Below are positions 10,247-22,049 of a stretch of 64,000 nucleotides of DNA, one piece after another (within the stretch, counting starts at the first letter, position 1; each line of letters opens with the position of its first letter). Both the position numbers and the translations under genes were made by a program. Below the pieces are notes generated by a model. It made no database searches. It was given only the letters and a program-made list of their open reading frames with translations, and had not been told where the DNA came from. Source of the stretch: Eutrigla gurnardus (lineage: Eukaryota; Chordata; Actinopteri; Perciformes; Triglidae); NCBI GenBank assembly GCA_963514095.1, contig OY741268.1, positions 11,368,208 to 11,432,207 on the forward strand. The letters are read 5' to 3'.

Positions 10247-12156
10247 TCATACATATTGCTCAGCTTCTCCTTCGTTTAGGATGGTCACCGAGCCATCCCC
10301 ACTGTTCATTTCAATGTCTTTTGCTGCCGCGTTCTCCGGGAGCAAGGCTAAGTCCTTGAACACATCTACATAATGTCCAAAGCCGGGACCCCAGTTCAAC
10401 AGATTGTCCCAGTTGAAGCCCCCGGCTTGCTGGCCCAGTTTGTGGGACAGGGTGTAGTGCTGCTCACTGGGGGGCATCTGGGGAATGCCGGGCCCTCCTT
10501 CTGCCCTCCGGCTCGAGTACCGCCTCTGCTTGAGCCTCCCGCCGTAGTCCTCGTCGTCAGCGTCTGACTCGTTGACTTGTGAGAGCTTGGGAACTCGGGA
10601 GCTGTAAGACACCGGCTTGTCCCGGTCATACTCCATCTCTGAACAGGTGAAGGAGTCATGTGAATCACTCTCTGAAGAGGACTCTGGGGCAGGGATGCCA
10701 TCAGCGGGGTTGCGGACCCTCGACAGCGGCCTGCGGCAGTCCTCTTCTGAGCTGGAGCGCCCGTGGTCAGCGCTGCAGATGCTGGGGTTGCGTGGCCGTG
10801 GAGTGTTCAGCCGCTCCACTTCCTCGATGGACAGCCCCACAGGAGGCCCCGTCTCCAGGGGGATCTGCTCGATCGGCTGCTTGAGCCGGCTCCCGGGCCT
10901 GGAGGTGTGGCCATGGCTGGCCATTGTCTGGGGACTCTTGCTGCGCCTCCCCAGCCGGGTGGCGTAGTTGAACATGGGTGGTGGCTGGCACATGTCATTG
11001 TGCAGGTCCAGCGGGCTGCCCTCACGGCGAGCCAGGTTGAGTTCTCTGGTTGGAGTGTTTCGGTAAAAGGAGGAGGGCTTGTTGAACAGGGCTGGGGAGT
11101 GTCTGGAGAGAGGGTTCGGGGTGGGGCACGCCGAGTGGGAGTGGCTGAGCGGGGTGGACCTCAGTGCTTGGGTGTACTGAGGCTGGTAGGTGTAGCTCGT
11201 AGCTCCGAGGGGTAAGGGAGACTGTCTGGCGAAGCCCAGCGGGCTGTGTCTCTGGATGGAGAACTTGGGGGTGTGGCTGCGGAACTGCTTGTAGTGTTGG
11301 ATGATGTCTGCATCTGAAGGGGCGATGCTGCTGGCATTGTCTATGTCATAGTGTTCAATATCTGCCTCTGGGCCGTTACAGGGGGCGCAGGGAGCACTTG
11401 GGACGGTGTCATTGTTGAGGGGAATGTCTGTTTCATCATAGATCAGATAAGGGTTCTCCCTCTCAATGATGTCCGGTTTGGGATTCCCTTCTGGTTGTTT
11501 CCGTACCGTCATGTCATCTCCGTATGGTGGGATGTTATCTGGGTCATCGAACGCTACGTTCTCGCTGCCCTTTTTCTTTTTCTTCTTCTTCTTCTCCTTG
11601 GGTTTCTTCTCCTTGGGTTCTTTTGGCACTTTAGTCCTGTTGCGACCCTTGCAGTGGTTGCACAGGATCAGGCTGAGCACCACCAAGGCAAGGACGGTGG
11701 CACAGCTGCCAACAATAGCAGGCACCGCCCAGATGGGCAGGACCATCGTCTCCGCCGTGGGGTTCGGGCTGCAGACAAACCCGCCATTGTTGGCCGACTT
11801 GCATACATTACCCTGAGGGCACTGGACGCCCAGACAGGCCACCAAGGTCTCGCAAGTCTTGCCCGTGTAGAACTCGGAGCAGACGCAGGTGAAGCCCGAG
11901 TGGAGGTCCGGCACACAGCTGCCATGGTTCTGACAGGGATTAGAGCCACAGTCGCCGGGCGGGACACACTGGTACGTGTACCACTGGTTGACACACATCA
12001 AGCCGTCCCAGCATGGGCTGCTCTCACACAGGTTGGGACCCCTGCAGCCGATCTTGACGGACGAACTGGTCTTAGTTAAGGTGACGAGGCTGTGATCTCC
12101 AGTATACGGCAGGTTCTCCCCGTTGTACTTCACATAGGCCAAGCAGCCGTCAAAAC
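10247..12156 (-). CDS. fat4: fat4 exon 17 (terminal): end of laminin G 2, EGF, transmembrane helix, cytoplasmic tail
   Basis: The acceptor TTTGCAG precedes GGTTTTGACGGCTGC, entering in phase 1; the stop is TGA at 10247-10249. It encodes the last laminin-G strands (GFDGCLAYV), the cysteine-rich EGF region (CESSPCWDG and CGSNPCQNHGSC), and a hydrophobic helix at about 11660-11740 (AVPAIVGSCATVLALVVLSL). A Lys-rich juxtamembrane segment near 11571-11610 follows. The tail contains GSENVAFDDPDNIPPYGDD, a Ser/Pro-rich middle (SRPGSRLKQPIEQIP, RNPSICSADHGRSSSEED), an acidic stretch NESDADDEDYGG, and a C-terminal block FNWDNLLNWGPGFGHYVDVF. These blocks match vertebrate FAT4 tails as I remember them. 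The open frame runs on to 12472, but that part is intron. Confidence 0.97.
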
Positions 12157-14903
12157 CTGCAAATGAATAAGAGAGACAGTTCAGACAACATACGTAGCTA
12201 AGGACAAGGACAGAACAGAGGTCTGGAGGGGAATCATTTCCGATTGCCACCAGACTCATACTCAAAATGTCTTTCGATGCTGGATCGCTTCCTTGTAAAA
12301 AACAGGAACTGGGAGCTAGAATCTGAGTTAAAGCAGTTGTGTTTAGATGGGTAATTGGTTCAAGGTTTGGACAAATAAAAACCTCATAATATATTGTGGG
12401 AAGCACAAATTTTTTTTTTAAATCAATGGCCAATTTGAAAGAAATTTCCAAAGAGGGAACATCGTCAGTCATTCCAGCTCAGAGACATTCATCTGGGTCA
12501 GATGAATGTCTCTGTGTTCAATCGTTTGCTTCGTGTGTAGTCTAACAGCACTGCCTTCCCGATGTAAATAGATTTTTATTGAATTCATCCCAGTGCAGAT
12601 TAAACCCATTTGTGCCTTTTTCAAGTGTGCAGAATAGGACTGTTCACATACACATGGAGGTAAGAGTTGGTTAACGGGACGCCTGCCACAGATCTGCATG
12701 CTCACAATATGCTTGTTTTATTTATGCTCTGGTCCTTGTGTACACAAGGTCAACCAATATATCATGCACATTTTTACCATATTAGTGCAAAGTATTAGGT
12801 TTGTTATCCCTCCCTTAAAATTCTACAATTTACTGTGTTGCATTACCTCCCTCTGGAAACCCCCTCTTGCACCTTTTCCAAACTGTTCCGAGCTCATGCG
12901 AGAGGATATCTGATCTGTGATTTAAGTCTAAACGAAGATGAGAGTCCATGGAAATAAGATGAAAACACCCAAAGTCCTCAAAGGCAAGGCGTTCCAAGAC
13001 AAAGTCAAATTAAATCAATATTAGTTAGTTTGTCCATAAATGATACTCCGATAAAGAACATTTATTTAACTAATGTAAATTCATAGCAGGTAAATCTCAG
13101 CACGAACAGGTTTCAGGGCCAGAGTCTTGTTGGACGGCCACCAAATATGGTCAGCAGTTTGAGCTGAAGACCATTAATTCATTTGGTGGGAGAAAAACAA
13201 GGTTAGTACTGGACTTTCAAGGACTCACAAGCCCACACACAAGTACACAATGCACATGTGCACACTCTTAAAGTATCTGAGAGGTTTCCATAATATGTGC
13301 TGCTGAATTAGTAAGTTACAGGAGTGAGTGGGCGAGTTTCTTGGTCAAACGCCAGTTTCAGCAGTTGTGTTTGACACAGCACGTAAATAGATGTGTACAT
13401 TCACACACATACATGTAAATATAGTGTACATTCAACAATGATTTGACTGTCAATATCTAAACTACTTTATTTCCAATAGACTGGAAGATGGCATGTTATG
13501 GAAGCTTAATAGCCGAAAATATCAAAAATGTTTCCGCCTATAGTGTCTCACATTAAAGTACATGACCCACTTCCTCCGCATATAGCAGCTACCCTGACTT
13601 GAAACAACTTTGAGCACAAAATATATGATTTCCTACGAAAAGCTCTCTTATCAAATCTTTGTGTCAAGTAGTAGTTGGGGTTCAAGCAGCTTGCTCACTT
13701 GCATCTCAGCTGTGGTAAAGAGGGAGCCACTGCTGCTCAGGGATCAAACTGGCAAACACAAGTCAGATAATAAAGTTGTTCGCACTCAGTTACAAACAGC
13801 ACGTCATGAATACACTGTCAAGCCTCACCTGCTGCAGTTTTCTGCTGAGCAGGTCCGGGTGGGATCCCTCCCAAGGAAAAGGTGACAACGCCAAGACCCC
13901 CAAAGTCCTGGGTGGCATGCTGGATGACCCTGGAGTGGCTGCTGTCTACCAGGAGCACCGTGGCTGAGCCGTTCTTGACCAGCCGGATGGTGTGCCACTG
14001 GCCGTCCGACAGCACTGCGTCTCCCACGGTCCGCTCCACCTTCCCCCCGACGCCGGCATCTGAGATGTAGTGGATGTTGCCATTCCTCAGCTGAGAGAAG
14101 AAAGAGAGAGTAATGTGAAGTGTTTCTATGTTATTACTCACAATAAACAGCATATGATATGAGATTAGTAGACGGGACTGGCTAAAGTGCTTGCTCAATC
14201 CCCGAAACCGCATACTGTTATAATTCTTAATTTCAAGCGTCTGATAGATAAAACTCTCTGAGAAGAGTCGCTTTTTCTAGGGTTGAAAATGCAGCTTTTC
14301 AGATTAACGCAGTGACTTATCATGTCAGCATCAATCATGAGCCATGAGAGGAAGTCTCCTCTCCGTCCCCGCTAAACTACCATCACACTGCTTCCACTAT
14401 CTGACGTGGAGGTCAGAGATCGAAAGGCAAAAATGCAGCTCGGTGCTCGTAAATCTTCCTCCCGGCGGGACACGCAGCAATCAATCATGCTCTCTCGACT
14501 GTGCGTGTCGTTCAGCCAGAGACGACCAGAAGCTCGCTAATAACAAACTCAAGAGAAAACATGCTCATTCAAAACGCCCACTGGTGGAGCCGCCTTCCAG
14601 AACAGAGATGACAGAGTGCATCTTTAAAAGAAATTAATCAAGCTCACTTTGGCATGGACAACAAATTTGTGGCTTACACTGCGTATGGTAATCTCATATG
14701 TGCTCTCTCCACTTCGATGGAAAATAAATCCAGCTCTTCTCCTTTTTCAAAGACCCCCCCAAAAAATCAGCAATGATAAGTAGCTTCCGGAAGAATTGAT
14801 TTAAAATGGGAAAAGCGGAAAGTCCCCCAAGCCAAAGAAAACGGAGTTCTCTAAACCTGGAAAAACAATCATGGACTTTATCTATAAAACATCTTTGAAC
14901 AAG

Positions 14904-14961
<58 letters not shown>

Positions 14962-17203
14962 TGTCAGTATATATAGTTCAGACATTCAACATAATGTACA
15001 TATACAGTATGTATTCCCCTGCTGCTCTGCTTTCTTTAGGCTTCATGGTTACTTATAAAAGTTCTCCGGACTGATTAGGAAGCTGTTCGATGAGCATCAG
15101 AAGCAGTTTCAGAGCCGGAAAACACAAATCATAAAGAAGAGAAAGTCTGATGCTGAAGTGGTAAAGGGGTCGGGGTTGGTGGGGACAGAAGGGGTCTAAA
15201 AGGAAAATTGAAGAGGATGAATGAGCGCTAAGGCCTCTTTTGGCAGCTGCCCAGGGTCAGTCAGAGGGAGGGGGTGCTGAACAGGCCAAGAAGACAAAAA
15301 AAGAGGAGTTCGACTAAAGGGAGGTGGCTGAGAAAGAGTTTGCCTATAGTTGGAGAGAGTGTGTGGGGTGATGACCGGTGTTGTAAAGGGTGAATCAAAG
15401 TCAGGGGAACACTTATGTGTGTACACTTATGCGTGTTGTTCAAGTTTGTATACAAAATGTCGGGGACCTTTCGGTGTCGGCTGTCTGTGTACTGTTTGCA
15501 CACACACAAACCAACACACACTTATGAGTGAAAATGCTTTTTGGTGATGCAACAAAATCATCTGGCAGCCATATTGCAGAACCTGAGCAATGGTTGGATG
15601 AACCCTCATATGTGTGTTGGCACTGACAAGAGACTAATTGTGATCATGAACTCATAATGACTTGCACATTCGTTAACGAGCCTTCTAAGTCTGCGAGTAT
15701 GGCTCGTGGTTGAGGCTTTCATTAAAGGGACAGTTCACTCAAACTATCCTTAGCTGAAGGGTACTAACCTAAAGTACCGGTATTTCTGTTCAAAATACAA
15801 AGTCTATTGGATTACATTATGATGAATTTACCATGTGAGCCATTCTAGTGCTGTACAGTCTGTATAATGTTCATACAGACAGCAATATTCGCTTAGTTTA
15901 AAATTTATGGTACGCCTCTGAGCGCTGCCACATGTCAGTATACACTCCACTCTCACTTCCTCCCACTCACCTTAACAGTAGTGTAGTTGCTGCTCTCCTG
16001 CACGTGCAGCAGAGTGCCGGTTTTGCTGCGCGTCCTGAACTTCACCTCCAAGCTGCTGGGACCGACGGGGTTAGAGGTCGCGCCCTGCAGTGACTGCCTC
16101 AGAAGGACGTCGCGTTTAGGGCCCTGCTTCAGGGAGTAGTCCAGACGGCCGGTACCATCCAGGGACAGGGCGGTGTCTGCTGTCATGTCTGTGGGATTTA
16201 AGACACAGAACATCCTGAATCCCGTCTGACTTCTCAGAAATTGCACAGACGACTGTAAAAACGTGTATTTCCAGTCCGGAAATACTCTCAGGCCCAAATG
16301 ATTTTCCTAATCCTACTGCCTAACCACTAATTGGTTCTTAAATTCTCACTAGTGGTCACAAATACCTTCCAATGAGTGAAAGATTAAGCCTGTGTGCCCT
16401 TGAGCAAGACACTGAACCCACATCTATACTCCTTTCAGACCTTCATCTAAGTACCTGCAATTTAAATGTAATCCCCAAATACTCCTGGTAAGTGCTTGAT
16501 ATAATATAATACAAAGTGTGGATTCATTATCCGTGTATTATCTGTGTAAACCTCAAGCTTTGCTTATATGCAATATGATTCTATTTTCTTAAGTTAAAAG
16601 ATTAGAAATATTACTGCAGAAGCAATATCGGCTTCGTAATGTGTCCCACTTTGTTTCCTGTGCATGTGAATGACAAAATACAATTTATTTTTCAACTCAC
16701 AATACAATAATATTACCCTGAACAAGTATAACATAGATAGCTCTTAAAATTGTTAATTAACACTAAACCAAACACATTTTTGTAGGAAGATCAGTCTAAA
16801 AGAACAGAACCTTTGTTCAGTCAATTTTCCCTTCAAAGTTGGATTTACATACACAGTCAAAATGAAAATATACAGGGTTCTTTTGTTTGGCTGTAAAAAA
16901 GTCCAGTGTTTCTTGTTTTTAATGATTTCCATTCAAACTATGTGTTGTGCTTTTGCCATTCTCCCTCTCCCTCCCAGAACATGCTCTTGAATAAACTGCA
17001 CCAAAGAGCAACATTTTATGGTCATGGAGTTTGCGGCTGGATTTTAAAAGGGTAACTTTGGTATTTTAAAACCTGGACTCTAATTCCCATGTGTTTGTGT
17101 CTAATTAATGAAGCTGTTGTTCCTACATGGACTAATGACAACATTATCTGAAATCGGTCCAGTATTGAGGAGCATCTAACCTCTTTAGGAGCCACCATTG
17201 TGT

Positions 17204-17237
<34 letters not shown>

Positions 17238-19420
17238 AGCCATGGCTGTAGCGGCAAGTAGCTGTCAGCTAGTATGTGACTATTCACAAGGAGACTTCTC
17301 CTTGAGTGGGACACAATACCAAACAGACCAGATCGAGTGAAAGGTAAAAATAACATTTCTTAATCTGAGCATCTCAGTGGTGAAAACAAGCACTTTTAGT
17401 GGCGGTAACGTTACATTGATGCTACTCAGTTAGCCTTACAGACCGTTTTGCAGCAGCTGGTTACAACGTTATCCATAAATACTGGACCAGTTTTAAAAAA
17501 TGATGTCCCCATTCGTCACTTAGACACAGAAAGATGGGGAAATTTAAAGTTACCCTTTAAGATGAGGCCCGGCCGGCATTGAAAATGTCATCTGTTTAGT
17601 TAATCAGCTAACAGTTTTGTACATCTGTGCATATATGCTGCATTAAATTCAACTTCTGTGAATGTGGAACGTGTGCAAATTTCTGAATAGAAAAGTGTCT
17701 TTAAAAACGTGGACGTATACATCTCGTCTTTGTTGGAGTATAAAGTGATTCACAAAAGAGGCACAAATCCGTATTTTTATAACGTCAGTAGTTCATGAAA
17801 CAGCTCGGCGAGAAGTGTAAATTCACCAAGCCTTTAGCATTTTCTTCTATTTTAAAAGACACTGGATACAATTAGCTGACTTCGAAATCTGCTTACTTCA
17901 TTCACTGTAGCCACAAGACCAAGATAAATGGTAGCCACTAAGTCCACCACTGGTATTAAGGCTCAAAATCTACTCATAAACCGTATTGCTTCCTTCTGGG
18001 AAGAGGATGTTCCTACTTGTGATTCCCCGTAGTCCCTGGCATCATGTTTACTTTCTCTTCCTGAAGATGAAACACATGACCGAGAGAGAGCACGCTCCAT
18101 TTGTATTAAGAGCATGAGTGCTGTGATCCTGTTTCGTGCCATAAAGCAAACCAGCACAGAAAAATGATGTGCCGAGGTTCTCAGACAAGCAGTGATCTTG
18201 TTTGTTGCTGGCAGTTTTTTGTGGACCCCAAAGGTTTCCCAGTTATTTATGTAATAATAAAACACGTAAATGCTCAGAATGTAAAGCTGTGGCCCAAATT
18301 ATAAAATAATACATGGAGTTTGATGACTCATGAGGGAGGAATCATAAATAATCATGATAGAATATTTCAAGCAAGTGCAGCCTCAGCACTAAAACTTCTA
18401 TACTTACATTTCTCACAGAATTTGCCAGTGAAGCCATCCACGCACTGGCACTGCTGCCAAGACCAGTGGTCCAAGCAGGTGCCCCCATGTCTGCAGGGGC
18501 TGGTGGTGCAGGCTCCTTCCAGTCTCGGACATCTAAAGACACAACGACAAACACAACTTCAGTTTGACAAGTCAGCCGCGCAGTCGGCAGCCAGGGGGTC
18601 CGCCGAAAGAGAAAAAACAAAAAGGGGGGCAGATGAGCCGTGATTTCTCTCCCCGTGCTGCAACACAAAAAACCCATAAAGAACCCCAAGAGGATTAGCA
18701 TATTAAAAGATCTGTTCTCGCCTCACTATTCACCAGCGGGACAGAAGGAGAAAAAAATTCACTGGAATTCTGCAATTGGTTTCCCCCCGTCAAAATTCTG
18801 CCATTTGTATTAAAAAAACATCTTTTTAAAAACTCTCGAGAGGGTTTGGGAGTGTGAACAGATGTCCCACAGCGAGAGTCAAGGAGGTTAGAGAAGACGG
18901 ACAGATGGGAAGAAGAGGGAGATGATGGAGAGAGGGTGAAAGCAGGAGTAAATGGCGAGGGGGGGGCGGGGTTGGGGCACGCAGACCTGTCAAGGATGCC
19001 ACGCGATGCCAGCGCCTGACTGGGCTCCAGCGGGCGGCCGTTGACGGCGAACTCCATGATGCAGCCGACAAAGTCGTGGGTGGCGACCTGACCGCGCCGA
19101 TGAAGGACGGGTTCTATTGACCGGACGCCTCCAACCGAGAGCCGGTTGGGCTGCACATCCAGGATCCTGCACACGCACGGACAGATACACACAAAGACTT
19201 TAATGCACACACGCACACAACAGCACATATGAACAGAAAAAAATGCATATCTGCAAGCAAATATACACACACACACGCACACACATGCACACACACACTG
19301 CGGGTCAGCAAGTTTAACAACAACATCATCCCTTACAAAATAAACCTTCTGCAGACCTCTGTGGCCCTTCATCTGCCAAATCAATCGCTCTCTCTGTCGT
19401 TCTTTCTCTCGCACAAACGC

Positions 19421-19480
<60 letters not shown>

Positions 19481-22009
19481 ACACTGTCAAACGTTCACCC
19501 CACACGGCCTGGCTCAGAGCTGTGTTAAGGCAAAGATCATCCAGTGGTTTGAGGAAGGTTTACATCATACATTACATATTTACAACAGATGACTTCATTT
19601 AGACTTTCAGTCATTTTGTGTTATTATTGCACAAAAACCCATGAGAATTGCATTTTTCTTGTCAAGTGACTTGTGACTCTTGACAGTGAAGTTGTGATAC
19701 AACCATGAAAAAGGAAAAATAAAATATTTTCTCCATAGAGCTTCACCATATCCTGTAGTCTTTGCTCTATAACAGCTAAATGCAAATATGGGATAAATAC
19801 TCAGATTATTAAAAATGGAAAGAAACAAGAGAGACATTGCATGCAAATTTAAGGCTTTTAATGTGGGTTTTTGAGGGTTCCATTTCATTTACGTTCTGGC
19901 TTCTACACATATTTCTTATCTCAGCATTGGCAACAGAACTAACATCTGTGACAGAGCCAAATTCAATAAACATATGGTGGCAATGAACTTATCTGATTGA
20001 CAGACCTATTGTTAGACTACAGCCCAGTGTGGTTCTTCGTATGCCTAATCTATGGATTAAGATGAATCTGATAGTTTGCAAGAGGAAAAACCATTGTGCT
20101 TAAAAAAAATCCCTCTCTGGTTTAACTTGTCCAGCGGGGAAACATGCAACCAGTCACATGGTTTTGTGACAAGTTTGTTTCAAAAACCAGAAAAGGTTGG
20201 GAAAACCGTAAAGAGATTAAAATTGTTGTCAATTGAGAGTGTCAGTGTGCGGATAGTGTCTCTATTTCATCGCTTCAATTATTGTTAAGGAAAATTACGC
20301 TTGGAAAGAAGTCTGCTGATATGTTTGCACCAGGTGCAGAAAAAACTATTGGTTCTGTCATACTTTCGACTATTTTGCCAGACATGGGAAATGTAACTGT
20401 GCATTGACTTTTCCAAGCCTCGGACCTGAAACTGTCAACACTATTTTAATGTATACAGTTGGATCATAGACACAGAACATCTGTGTACTGTGCGTGTGTG
20501 ATTTTCTTACCAGTCAGTGTGAACGGCCACATTGCTCACAGCACAGTAGCCTGGTTCCTGGTCATCACCACACAGGTCCACGGTCAGGGATGCAGCCTAC
20601 ATGGTGACAGGAACACAAACACACACACATGAATATCGTGTCGTGTGATGGTCTTTGAGACCACAGCTGTGAAGTCGCACTGCCTCCGTCAGTTATTGGT
20701 CTTTTGACACATTTCTGGTAGACTGTGGTTGACATAGCTCATTGCATTCACTCCCTCTTTATAATCAGCATCATGTGTGAATGAGTGCGTCACTTTTACT
20801 GGTTCAATACAAACATTGCCATGGTTAACTGTTCTCTTCCAGATGCTAACTTGAGTTTAGTTTGAAATCAAAGTCAGTGGGTGGAGCCAAATAAGCCGCT
20901 TGCCTAAAGCTGGAATACTCGAGGTGAGATAGTTTAAGAAATGTTTATCAAACAATCATAGAATCGTTTGATCTGAAGAAATTTGATTTAATTCCATAAA
21001 ATAAAAAATGTTTCCGGTCCTTGTGCTTGACGTAATCTATGAGAGGTTCTTTATACTGAATTCAAGGCATATGTATTGCTTCTGCATGGCTCTCAATGTG
21101 GATGCAGCTAAGGCTGCTAACGCTGCTAACAATGGCATTAGTGCTGACACAGTGAACAATTATAAGGGAAGGGGAACTCAAGCTGAAGGACACTTGGACA
21201 TACAGACAGTAGGAGACGGCACTGAACCGCCAACCTTGAATTAAAGGCTGCAGCCGTCCCACCAACCGGAGGACAGGCTCTTTGCTTCTGTGACGACGAA
21301 ATGGTCCGTAATGTCCATTACTCCATTAAATAGTTGTTTGCTGCTATATTAATACTCTGAACCCCATATATGGAACTTTTAAAGCCTGTGAAAGATCTAC
21401 TGAAGATGACGAGTCATTCATTGTGACAGTCACAGAATGTTTTACACCACACAGTGTTGACAGCATTTAAAACTAATCAAAAGCATCTTGTTTGCAACAT
21501 GATTGTATTGTATGCACATCTTTAGGACTGAGATCATGAGACCGTGCAACACTAAATATATTCTTATGCAATGTAGCACAGGGTTCTGGTTTAACCCATT
21601 GAGGGTTACTTCAACCTCTACAATGATTTCTCCCACAGTATTTAAATTCTGTTGTTAGTGTGAGCTTTGTCCACCAAACGGCATGCAAGCCAATTCTTTT
21701 TCATCAATTCATCACAGTGGTTGATGGGAGAGTGGCATAAAAAATGCCATACATTACAGAAAAACATTTCCCATTTCCCGATAATGGGACTCAAGCTTTT
21801 GTCCAGATGTGGGTTATTCTCTGTGCTCTGAGAGGGAACGACCCTACTAGGAGGAAAAGAAATGGGCTGGTGAGGAAAATGTCCGGAAAAGTGTGTGAAA
21901 GTGTTGAAAAACCGGGGCAATCACGCTCCACCTCTCCTGGATCTTAAGTAAACACGGACCACACCGGCCCGGATCCCAGACACAAATCATCCTGGGGAGC
22001 ACGACCCCA

Positions 22010-22049
<40 letters not shown>

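Larger units (their letters stand above)
16189..18407 (-). other. fat4 intron 14
   Basis: 2219 bp, phase 1. It contains a SINE-like fragment (16391-16424) and a ~520-bp element with long inverted arms (17043-17560) that itself carries a (CA)n run (17206-17234). The open frame at 17963-18265 shows no domain. Confidence 0.85.

Noticed and set aside
12157..12472. N-terminal extension of the exon-17 open frame with its own ATG
   Set aside because: The acceptor TTTGCAG at 12157-12158 and the phase-1 match to exon 16 show that the sequence above 12156 is intron.
15722..15760. AAAGGGACAGTTCACTCAAA as a dispersed-repeat copy
   Set aside because: Only ~20 bases match the remembered head of a fish repeat and the following sequence does not, so it is not called.
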